A stretch of DNA of 11,822 nucleotides, from the NCBI GenBank assembly GCA_031384695.1, contig JANNAV010000327.1:1-11822 (forward strand), read 5' to 3'. Below the pieces are notes generated by a model. The model did not search any database. It saw nothing but the letters and a program-made list of their open reading frames with translations, and was not told the DNA's origin. Made by a program: the position numbers and the translations under genes. Below, piece after piece: positions 7,572 through 11,822 of this stretch (position 1 is its first letter; each line of letters begins with the position of its first letter). This DNA is from JANNAV01 sp031384695 (GTDB lineage Bacteria > Pseudomonadota > Alphaproteobacteria > Rhodobacterales > Rhodobacteraceae).

Positions 7572-7576
7572 TTTTT
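7551..7576 (+). terminator. pgi: Rho-independent terminator of the zwf-pgl-pgi operon
   Basis: The third hairpin of the array (stem GCGGGGGT / ACCCCCGC, loop GTAAA, 7551-7571) is followed directly by TTTTT (7572-7576) on the plus strand. It lies about 105 bases after the pgi stop. On the minus strand no U-tract follows, so it serves the rightward operon and not the ridA-like gene. Confidence 0.8.
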
Positions 7577-7580
7577 GCCG

Positions 7581-7934
7581 TCAGGTCAGCGCGGCGGTCA
7601 CGATCACTTCCACCAGATAGTCGGGCGTTGCCAGTCTGGCCTCGCCGGTGGCGCGGGCGGGGGTGTGGCCTTGCGGCACCCAGGCGTCCCAGACGGCGTT
7701 CATCTCGGCAAAGCTTGCCATATCGGCCAGCCATATCTGCGCTGAGAGGATGCGGGTCTTGTTGGTGCCTGCCAGCGCCAGAATGCGGTCCACCTCGGCG
7801 AGGCAGGTTCGGGTTTGCGCGGCAACAGGATCGCCCGGGGTGCCAACCTGCCCAGCCACCCAGACGACGCCATTATAGCAAACCGCCTCGGACATCCGCG
7901 CGCCGGTGCCGATCCGCTTGATTTCAGTGATCAT
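7581..7934 (-). CDS. Rid family protein (RidA / YjgF / YER057c / UK114 type)
   Basis: Members of the Rid family hydrolyse reactive enamine/imine intermediates, such as 2-aminoacrylate released by PLP enzymes, in the cytoplasm and usually as trimers. The 117-residue protein has a typical length. It shows GVVWVAGQVG (22-31), then IWLADMASFAEMNAVWDAW (67-85), and at the C-terminus PARATGEARL with Arg94 at the place of the catalytic arginine. VEV follows with Glu109. The archetypal RidA strings (for example the usual GQ.p.dp.TG region) are only partly kept, so it may belong to one of the Rid subfamilies other than RidA proper. The start at 7934 is chosen because GGAGG (7940-7944) lies five bases upstream; the in-frame ATG at 7946 would put that site inside the gene. 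It converges on pgi across the hairpin array. A LacI-type half-palindrome lies 19 bases before the start. Confidence 0.9.
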   Translation of the reverse strand: MITEIKRIGTGARMSEAVCYNGVVWVAGQVGTPGDPVAAQTRTCLAEVDRILALAGTNKTRILSAQIWLADMASFAEMNAVWDAWVPQGHTPARATGEARLATPDYLVEVIVTAALT

Positions 7935-7953
7935 CGGATCCTCCATTCATGAA

Positions 7954-7965
7954 GTTATCGGTAAC
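7954..7965. promoter_or_regulatory. Possible LacI-type operator upstream of the ridA-like gene
   Basis: GTTATCGGTAAC is a 12-base near-palindrome with one mismatched pair and a central CG. It shares GTTA-N4-TAAC with the perfect palindrome before zwf. It lies 19 bases before the ridA-like start and just upstream of its ribosome site, a position where a repressor could block transcription. It could be chance, and the downstream gene has no obvious link to sugar control. Confidence 0.4.
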
Positions 7966-8081
7966 CCGAAAAACGACGGAACGGAAGATCCCATGACACC
8001 GGATTTACCCCGGATCACTCATAAAACTGTCAACCAACAAGCGCAGATCAAGGGAAACTGCATCAGCAATCACCAGCGAAT
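7966..8081. other. Short intergenic stretch with no recognised feature
   Basis: This stretch lies between the possible operator of the ridA-like gene and the stop codon of the small secreted-protein gene. It is visibly richer in A than its surroundings. I see no open frame, U-tract terminator or strong hairpin in it, only a short direct repeat of CCGGAT near 8000-8015. The promoter of the ridA-like gene should lie here, but no convincing -35/-10 pair was found. Confidence 0.3.
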
Positions 8082-8321
8082 TTACACTTTCAACAAGACC
8101 AATGCAGCATCCAAAGCAGCAACTGACGCTGCATGATCGCCCGCCGCATGCGCCGCTTTGCCGGTTTCGTAAAGCGCCATGATCTCGGCCTTGGTCGCGT
8201 CATCTACCGCGGTGGTTTCCATGGCTTCGTCGATCTGGCCCATCAGATTTGGGCAATTACCGGCAAATGCAGGGGCTGCAAGTGACGCCGACAGCATAAG
8301 CGCAAGAACGATTTTTTTCAC
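8082..8321 (-). CDS. Small secreted protein of unknown function (79 residues)
   Basis: I do not recognise a family. The start is the GTG at 8321: AGGAGA lies six bases upstream, and the protein then begins with a textbook signal peptide. That consists of KK, a hydrophobic core IVLALMLSASLAAP and a cleavage site after AFA (residue 20), so export to the periplasm or outside is likely. A longer reading to 8501 would run through the tRNA gene and is rejected. The mature part of about 59 residues starts GNCPNLM, has one cysteine (Cys23), and looks all-helical. GKAAHAAGDHAASVAALDAALVLL near the C-terminus resembles one tetratricopeptide-like helical pair with alternating Ala and Leu. The gene lies 60 bases downstream of tRNA-Gly on the same strand. 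Its promoter may overlap the 3' end of the tRNA gene, and a perfect inverted repeat lies in its leader. Confidence 0.75.
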   Translation of the reverse strand: MKKIVLALMLSASLAAPAFAGNCPNLMGQIDEAMETTAVDDATKAEIMALYETGKAAHAAGDHAASVAALDAALVLLKV

Positions 8322-8341
8322 GGGTTCTCTCCTGTAAAGAT

Positions 8342-8363
8342 AACTGCGCATATACGCGCAGTT
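8342..8363. promoter_or_regulatory. Perfect 8-bp inverted repeat between tRNA-Gly and the small secreted gene
   Basis: AACTGCGC (8342-8349) and GCGCAGTT (8356-8363) pair perfectly around the loop ATATAC. The repeat starts 18 bases past the tRNA 3' end and ends 20 bases before the GTG start. On the minus strand it is followed by ATCTTTAC, too weak for a classic U-tract. It could be a leaky tRNA terminator, a leader hairpin of the small gene, or a regulator site near its transcription start. Confidence 0.5.
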
Positions 8364-8394
8364 CACAGTATAGCGTGAAACTGGAGCGGGTGAA
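8362..8394 (-). promoter_or_regulatory. Possible promoter of the small secreted gene, overlapping the tRNA 3' end
   Basis: On the minus strand TTCACC (8389-8394, inside the tRNA acceptor/T-arm) and TATACT (8367-8372) are separated by 16 bases, matching the vegetative consensus at four and five of six positions. The -10 box is flanked by an inverted repeat, TTCAC (8362-8366) and GTGAA (8375-8379), which could be an operator. The small gene may instead be read through from the tRNA promoter. Confidence 0.4.
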
Positions 8395-8455
8395 GGGAAT
8401 CGAACCCTCGTATTCAGCTTGGGAAGCTGCTGCTCTGCCATTGAGCTACACCCGC
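8382..8455 (-). tRNA. tRNA-Gly, anticodon CCC
   Basis: The 74-base sequence folds as a cloverleaf with encoded CCA. The acceptor is GCGGGTG paired with CACCCGC, followed by discriminator T and CCA (8382-8384). The D arm is GCTC..GAGC. The anticodon loop is TTCCCAA with the CCC anticodon at 8421-8423 on a CAGC/GCTG stem. The T arm carries GGTTCGATTCC. The outermost anticodon-stem pair is a G-A mismatch. It reads GGG glycine codons. It closely resembles the E. coli tRNA-Gly(CCC) sequence as I recall it. Confidence 0.97.
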
Positions 8456-8489
8456 AGCCTGGATCGAGGTACGCCAAGGGGCCGCCCCC

Positions 8490-8532
8490 GTCAAGCGGCA
8501 AGCGTCAAGCGGCAAGCGTCAAGCGGCAAGCG
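8490..8532. repeat. Tandem repeat: three 14-base units, or six heptamers, next to tRNA-Gly
   Basis: GTCAAGCGGCAAGC occurs three times without change, at 8490, 8504 and 8518. The same stretch can be read as six alternating heptamers, TCAAGCG and GCAAGCG, from 8491 to 8532. It lies in the 91-base gap between the stop of the VWA-protein gene and the 5' end of the tRNA gene. Such an array is prone to slippage and may vary in copy number between strains. Just beside it GGGG (8478-8481) and CCCC (8485-8488) could form a small stem without a U-tract. Confidence 0.9.
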
Positions 8533-8546
8533 GCCGGTTTGGGGGA

Positions 8547-10259
8547 TCAGGGGACCGGCAGGTCGATCTCGGTGCGCGCGCCTGCGGTTACGGTCACGGC
8601 GGCCTCGACGCGGGTATCGCCACGGTACGCGACGACGAAATAGTCGCCTGCGGGCAGGGTAGACTGGAATGTCTCGCCACTGGTCCCGTTCAGCAAGGCG
8701 CGGTTGCCGTTTGCATCCGGGGTGGGCGACTTCAGGTCGATATAAGCTGCGCCGGGTGCGGAGATGGCCAGAACGCCCGCATTCAGGATCACCGGCACTT
8801 CGATGCGTTTGCCCTGTTCCACCGAGAAGGGCAGCGGCTCGTAAGTGTGCTGATCCAGAACGAAAACCGCAACATAGTCGCCCGGAGGCAGGGTGAAAAT
8901 CCCATCCTGCCCGGACTTCGCGCCAAAGTTCTCGCGCTGGCCGGTCAGTCCTTTGGCCTTTGATTCCACGGTCACATAGCTACTGCTTTCAAGCAGCAAT
9001 CCCTCGACGTAAAAGCCGTTGATCACCGCCACACCGGAGGCCACGATGATATCGCGGTCAAGTTTTTGCCCGGCGGTCAGCGTCAATGTGTCGGAGGCCG
9101 TGGCCTCGCCAAGCGTTACCTTGAAGGGAATGATTCCGGCGGGCATGTAGGTGGTGATCTCGCCGCCGCTGTTTGTGGCATATGCGGTAGCAACGGTGTT
9201 GTCGGGCAGGGTAAACTCAAAGATCGCGTCCTGCTCAACCGGACCCGCGTCAATGGCGCGGGCGCGCAGGGTAACGGGGCTGGCGTTCATCACCAGTATC
9301 GGCGTGGCTGTCGCTTCTTTGGTCAGGGTGATCGGCATTTCGGCATGAGCTGAGCCGAGTTTTCCGACAAGCATATAGTTGCCGGGGGGCAGTTTGCCCT
9401 CTCTCATTTCGTAGATCGTTGTGATCAGCGTTTCACCCCGGCCACCGTCGGCGGCCAGCGGGTAGACTTCCCACGCCTGCCCGATATCGGTTTGGATCGC
9501 CTCGCCGCCTTCGACAAGCAACATCACGGGCGCGAGGTTGTTTTCAACCTCGACCACCACCACCGGTTTTGGCGTGGCTTTGATGACGGGCAGGGTGGCG
9601 GGTTTGGGTGTGGGTGGGGGTATCGGTGTCGGGGAGGTGACCACGGTGGTTTGCAAGGCGAAGGTCAGGCTGGCCAGATCGCCTGCGGTCAGGTACTGGC
9701 CGCCGGTGTTTTCGGCCAGACACGCCACCTGCGCGCCTTCCTCGGAGGTCAGGCCAAAGCCCACCACATGGGCGGTGAAATCGACGCCCGACGCCTCCAG
9801 CTCGCGGCCCAGAGCGCAAGGGTCGGCGGCGCAGGTTTCCACGCCATCGGTGATCAGGATGACGGTGGCTTTGGCTTCGGTGGAGCGCAGGGCGGCGGCG
9901 GCCTGACGGACGGCATCGGTCAGCGGGGTTTTGCCCAGAAACTGCATGTTGGCGGCGGCGGCGGCAATAGCCGGGCCGGTGCCGGGGCCGGGCGGCACGA
10001 TCAGTTCGATATCGGCGCAATCGCCTTTGGTGCGGTGGCCGTATGCCATCAGGCCAACCTCGCTGTCGGCGGGCAGTTCGGCCAGCACACCCGCCAGCGC
10101 CTCGCGGGCGATCTCCAGTTTGGGGCGGCCGTCGATCTGGCCCCACATCGAGCCCGAGGCATCCAGCACGATGATCGAGCGGCCTTCGGCGGCCATCAGC
10201 TGCGGCGTCAGCACAAGGGCAAGGATCAGCGACAGCGATCGGGCGGATCTGGCAAACAT
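8547..10259 (-). CDS. Secreted von Willebrand factor A domain protein with repeated beta-sandwich-like C-terminal modules
   Basis: This 570-residue protein is probably exported. The start at 10259 is chosen because GAGGTG lies four bases upstream and the protein then opens with a signal peptide (basic ARSAR, hydrophobic LSLILALVL, cut near residue 24). A VWA domain covers about residues 27-205. It has a complete metal-ion-dependent adhesion site: DASGS (Asp33, Ser35, Ser37), a Thr in GKTPLTDA (111 or 114), and Asp138 in LITDG. Cysteines at 81, 143, 148 and 180 could form disulfides. A Pro/Thr/Lys linker (about 209-233) follows. The remaining 335 residues look like four beta-rich modules, each marked by a P-x-G-x-Y-like turn: PPGNY (291-295), MPAGI (372-376), LPPGDY (457-462) and LPAGDY (535-540). 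This recalls carboxypeptidase-regulatory or PEGA-like folds. A metal-dependent surface or periplasmic binding role is inferred; the ligand is unknown. No MoxR ATPase or BatA-type partner lies in the window. Confidence 0.85.
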   Translation of the reverse strand: MFARSARSLSLILALVLTPQLMAAEGRSIIVLDASGSMWGQIDGRPKLEIAREALAGVLAELPADSEVGLMAYGHRTKGDCADIELIVPPGPGTGPAIAAAAANMQFLGKTPLTDAVRQAAAALRSTEAKATVILITDGVETCAADPCALGRELEASGVDFTAHVVGFGLTSEEGAQVACLAENTGGQYLTAGDLASLTFALQTTVVTSPTPIPPPTPKPATLPVIKATPKPVVVVEVENNLAPVMLLVEGGEAIQTDIGQAWEVYPLAADGGRGETLITTIYEMREGKLPPGNYMLVGKLGSAHAEMPITLTKEATATPILVMNASPVTLRARAIDAGPVEQDAIFEFTLPDNTVATAYATNSGGEITTYMPAGIIPFKVTLGEATASDTLTLTAGQKLDRDIIVASGVAVINGFYVEGLLLESSSYVTVESKAKGLTGQRENFGAKSGQDGIFTLPPGDYVAVFVLDQHTYEPLPFSVEQGKRIEVPVILNAGVLAISAPGAAYIDLKSPTPDANGNRALLNGTSGETFQSTLPAGDYFVVAYRGDTRVEAAVTVTAGARTEIDLPVP

Positions 10260-10294
10260 CGGGCACCTCGAAAATGGATCGGCTGAATGCATCC

Positions 10295-10324
10295 ACGATA
10301 CGCCCATTTTGCCATTTGTGGCAA
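10295..10324 (-). promoter_or_regulatory. Possible promoter of the VWA gene with an inverted repeat over the -35 box
   Basis: On the minus strand TTGCCA (10319-10324) and TATCGT (10295-10300) are separated by 18 bases. The -35 box is one arm of a perfect inverted repeat, TTGCCA (10309-10314) and TGGCAA (10319-10324) with a 4-base spacer, so a dimeric regulator could cover it. It lies directly downstream of the terminator that closes the fasciclin transcription unit. Confidence 0.4.
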
Positions 10325-10331
10325 GAGTGCC

Positions 10332-10366
10332 AAAAGGCCCCGCCGCAACATGCGACGGGGCCTTTT
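10332..10366. terminator. Bidirectional-looking intrinsic terminator between the fasciclin genes and the VWA gene
   Basis: AAAAGGCCCCG (10332-10342) pairs perfectly with CGGGGCCTTTT (10356-10366). Inside it a C-A mismatch, three more pairs (CGC/GCG) and the loop AACAT follow. The A and T runs at the ends give a U-tract on either strand. With all neighbouring genes on the minus strand, it most likely ends the fasciclin transcript, about 125 bases after the stop codon at 10493. Confidence 0.85.
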
Positions 10367-10492
10367 GCCCGGCCTCCTATCCGTGTGTGGGGACAGGTTG
10401 AAACGGAAGCCGGGGTCTTGGGGCGCGGGCCGCGCGGATGTGACCTTCCGCGGAGCCCGGCCTTTTGGACATCGTTTGATCCGGGGGTGGTG
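10367..10492. other. Putative 3' untranslated region of the fasciclin transcript, with a hairpin
   Basis: This 126-base stretch separates the stop of the first-listed fasciclin gene from the terminator. It contains CGCGGA (10433-10438) pairing with TCCGCG (10447-10452) around an 8-base loop, and a GCGCGG-G-CCGCGC near-palindrome at its left flank. I see no open frame with a ribosome site. It could be only a structured 3' end that protects the mRNA, or could hold a small RNA; the sequence does not decide. Confidence 0.35.
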
Positions 10493-11035
10493 CTATTTTG
10501 GCAGCAGCACCTTGTTCACCACATGGATCACGCCATTCGACTGGATCACATCGGCGATGGTGATTTCGGCCACACCACCGGATTCGTCGAACACATAGAT
10601 CTTTTTGCCAACGATCTTGACCGAAAGAGCGTCACCGGAAACCGTCGTCAGTTGCACAAAGCCGTTCTTGTTGGCCTTGGCGCGCAAGCTTTCGCCGGTG
10701 AGGGTGCCTGCGACCACATGAGCGGTGAGCACCTTGGTGAGCGTGGCCTTGTTTTCCGGTTTCAACAGCGTATCGACCGTGCCTGCGGGCAGGGCGGCGA
10801 AGGCGGCGTTGACCGGCGCGAACACGGTGAAGGGGCCGGGCGAGGCCAGCGTTTCAACCAGACCTGCGGCTTTGACAGCCGCCACCAACGTGGTGTGATC
10901 GGCGGAGTTCACGGCGTTTTCAACGATGTTCTTGGTCTCGAACATCGGCGCACCGCCCACATCGGGGTTGGCGGCGAAGGTGACGGTGGCCATCAGGCCA
11001 AGGGCCACAGCACTGGTGAGCAGTTTGGAAAACAT
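10493..11035 (-). CDS. Secreted fasciclin (FAS1) domain protein, paralogue 1
   Basis: This 180-residue protein is probably exported to the periplasm or cell surface. FAS1 domains take part in adhesion, and the bacterial members are mostly uncharacterised. A signal peptide (K then LLTSAVALGLMATVTFA) ends near residue 21-22. The mature N-terminus NPDVGGAPMF is shared with the next gene. One FAS1 domain follows: KNIVENAVNSADHTTLVAAVKAAGLVETL (35-63, by position), the H1 box TVFAPVNAAFA (70-80), LTAHVVAG with His106 in the conserved H position, and the H2 box NGVIHVVNKVLLP (167-179). It has no cysteine. AAGGA lies seven bases before the ATG at 11035. The paralogue lies 80 bases upstream on the same strand and the pair is likely one transcript, ending at the terminator at 10332-10366. 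Confidence 0.92.
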   Translation of the reverse strand: MFSKLLTSAVALGLMATVTFAANPDVGGAPMFETKNIVENAVNSADHTTLVAAVKAAGLVETLASPGPFTVFAPVNAAFAALPAGTVDTLLKPENKATLTKVLTAHVVAGTLTGESLRAKANKNGFVQLTTVSGDALSVKIVGKKIYVFDESGGVAEITIADVIQSNGVIHVVNKVLLPK

Positions 11036-11081
11036 AAGGCATCCTTTCGGGGCGGATTTGATCGGGTTACGCGGGCGGTTG

Positions 11082-11102
11082 GGGGCGGCGCTGCGCCGCC
11101 CC
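11082..11102. other. GC-rich hairpin between the two fasciclin genes
   Basis: GGGGCGGC (11082-11089) pairs perfectly with GCCGCCCC (11095-11102) around the loop GCTGC. It starts 13 bases after the stop of the upstream fasciclin gene (11116) on the minus strand and has no U-tract there. It may be an mRNA-stabilising or processing hairpin that adjusts the amounts of the two proteins, or a remnant terminator. Confidence 0.55.
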
Positions 11103-11115
11103 TTTGGTGATCCGA

Positions 11116-11661
11116 TCAGCTTGCGGGCAGCAGAACCGTGTCGATCACATGGATCACGCCGTTCGACTGTTTGACATCGGCGATGGTGACGGTGCCGACA
11201 TTGCCCTGACCGTCGGTGATGGTGACCTTGCCATCCGCCGTTTTCAGCGTGAACTCGCAGCCGCCCACGGTTTTGACGGTATGCGCGCCGCCATCAGCCT
11301 CGATCATGCCGACGATATCGCCCGACATCGCGTTGGCGGCGATGACGTGGCAGGTGAGGATTTTCACCAGCATGTCCTTGTTTTCGGGCTTGAGCAGGGT
11401 TTCAACGGTGCCTGCGGGCAGTTTGGCGAAAGCCGCGTTGGTGGGGGCAAGCACGGTGAAGGGGCCCGCACCTTGCAGGGTTTCCACCAGACCTGCGGCG
11501 GTGACGGCGGCCACCAGCGTGGTGTGATCAGCCGAATTCACAGCGTTTTCAATGATGTTCTTGTTCTCGTACATCGCAGCACCGCCCACATCAGGATTGC
11601 CTGCGAAGGCAAAGCCGGTGGACAGGGCCAGCATGGCGGTGGCCATACGAATGGATTTCAT
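11116..11661 (-). CDS. Secreted fasciclin (FAS1) domain protein, paralogue 2
   Basis: This 181-residue paralogue of the downstream gene is probably exported. The start at 11661 is chosen because it gives a clean signal peptide (KSIR, then MATAMLALSTGFAFA, cut after residue 20) and GGGAG lies about eight bases upstream; a reading from 11706 would bury it. The mature chain begins GNPDVGGAAMYENKN. Its FAS1 domain shows TVLAPTNAAFAKLPAGTV (69-86), LTCHVIA with His105, and NGVIHVIDTVLLP. It differs from paralogue 1 mainly in the region 108-160. It has two cysteines (104 and 135) that paralogue 1 lacks and which could form a disulfide in the periplasm. The two genes are alike in DNA as well as protein over the first two thirds, a sign of tandem duplication. 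It is the first gene of the pair behind a possible ECF-sigma promoter. Confidence 0.92.
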   Translation of the reverse strand: MKSIRMATAMLALSTGFAFAGNPDVGGAAMYENKNIIENAVNSADHTTLVAAVTAAGLVETLQGAGPFTVLAPTNAAFAKLPAGTVETLLKPENKDMLVKILTCHVIAANAMSGDIVGMIEADGGAHTVKTVGGCEFTLKTADGKVTITDGQGNVGTVTIADVKQSNGVIHVIDTVLLPAS

Positions 11662-11715
11662 GGTGTAACTCCCGGTTATCAACGGAGCGGGCCTTTCCCG
11701 CTTCACGTCAGAAAT

Positions 11716-11741
11716 AACGGGGGAGATGCCGCGAAAGTTTC
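11716..11741 (-). promoter_or_regulatory. Possible ECF-sigma-type promoter of the fasciclin pair
   Basis: On the minus strand GAAAC (11737-11741) and CGTT (11716-11719) are 17 bases apart. This matches the alphaproteobacterial ECF/EcfG pattern GGAAC-N16-17-CGTT with one mismatch. Transcription would start near 11709, and the leader would include a 6-bp hairpin (AGCGGG 11686-11691 with CCCGCT 11697-11702) before the start at 11661. The same stretch carries no good TTGACA/TATAAT pair. ECF or general-stress control is inferred. Confidence 0.45.
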
Positions 11742-11770
11742 ACGGTGGGGCAGATTATTTGTGATTGGCT

Positions 11771-11811
11771 GAGGCGGGGATGCGCCTCGGCGGGAGCAGG
11801 ACTTTGCCAGC
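11771..11811 (+). repeat. REP-like intergenic element, copy C
   Basis: GAGGCG (11771-11776) pairs with CGCCTC (11783-11788) around a 6-base loop. GGCGGGAGCAGGACTTTGCC follows. The order (GAGGC hairpin, then GGCGGG, then a short A/T-bearing part and a TTTGCC-like end) matches the element at 2815-2850. The window ends in this intergenic region, so what lies beyond cannot be told. Confidence 0.35.
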
Positions 11812-11822
11812 CAGAGGCGAGC

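Noticed and set aside
5482..7734. A 750-codon open frame on the minus strand across pgl and pgi
   Set aside because: It is antisense to two clear enzyme genes, is very rich in Arg, His, Pro and Gln as expected from reversed high-GC codons, and runs into the hairpin array where it repeats the same short peptide. It is a shadow frame.
7514..7921. Plus-strand frame with repeated GCGGVKPPL-like residues over the hairpin array
   Set aside because: The residues are only the translation of the 35-base repeat, and the rest is antisense to the ridA-like gene.
8382..8532. tRNA-Gly with nearby repeats as an integration site of a genomic island
   Set aside because: No integrase, no second copy of the tRNA 3' end as a direct repeat, and no foreign-looking genes in the window.
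8375..8662. Plus-strand frames across tRNA-Gly containing VKGIEPSYSAWEAAALPLSYT-like text (given by position)
   Set aside because: This is the well-known spurious translation of the reverse of a tRNA gene with its 3' neighbour and has no coding support.
9492..10286. Plus-strand Gly/His-rich 264-codon frame
   Set aside because: It is antisense to the VWA gene, whose minus-strand frame has a signal peptide, a complete metal site and a ribosome site.
11104..11772. Plus-strand 222-codon frame over the second fasciclin gene
   Set aside because: Rich in Asp, Gly and His and antisense to a clear FAS1 protein. A similar frame appears antisense to the other fasciclin gene only because the two genes are duplicates.

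Overview
The window looks like chromosomal DNA from a high-GC alphaproteobacterium, most likely of the order Rhodobacterales (Rhodobacteraceae, Paracoccaceae or Roseobacteraceae). The reasons are the strong G/C preference at third codon positions, the contiguous zwf-pgl-pgi operon, a trimethylamine methyltransferase (MttB)-family protein without pyrrolysine, tandem NPDVGGA-type fasciclin proteins, and intergenic elements of a kind I associate with that group. This placement is inference from gene content; no marker gene was searched.

Layout from left to right. An MttB-family methyltransferase enters from the left edge and is probably cut by it. It converges on a small lytic-transglycosylase lipoprotein with overlapping stop codons. 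Next, reading rightwards, come an HNH endonuclease behind a near-consensus sigma-70 promoter, an MgtC/SapB membrane protein, and the operon zwf-pgl-pgi behind a perfect LacI-type palindrome. The operon covers glucose-6-phosphate dehydrogenase, 6-phosphogluconolactonase and glucose-6-phosphate isomerase. It ends in a triple tandem hairpin, of which only the last has the U-tract of an intrinsic terminator.

From about 7580 to the right edge every gene is on the minus strand. In transcription order from the right these are: two tandem paralogous secreted fasciclin-domain proteins behind a possible ECF-sigma promoter; a strong terminator; a secreted von Willebrand A (VWA) protein with four repeated beta-sandwich-like modules; tRNA-Gly(CCC); a 79-residue secreted protein of unknown function; and a Rid-family (RidA-like) protein.

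The one clear multi-gene pathway is zwf-pgl-pgi. It interconverts fructose-6-phosphate and glucose-6-phosphate and carries the latter to 6-phosphogluconate, the entry to the Entner-Doudoroff or pentose phosphate routes. The possible operators ahead of zwf and ahead of the ridA-like gene share the form GTTA-N4-TAAC, so one LacI-family regulator or related ones may act on both. The envelope group on the right (VWA protein and two fasciclins) suggests secreted surface or adhesion functions.

I found no phage, insertion sequence, CRISPR array, toxin-antitoxin pair or defence island. The window is mostly ordinary chromosome, and the unexplained material is mainly intergenic: repeats, inverted repeats and hairpins, plus the repeated tail of the VWA protein. 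No gene-free stretch exceeds 300 bases; the longest are 1981-2205 and 10260-10492.
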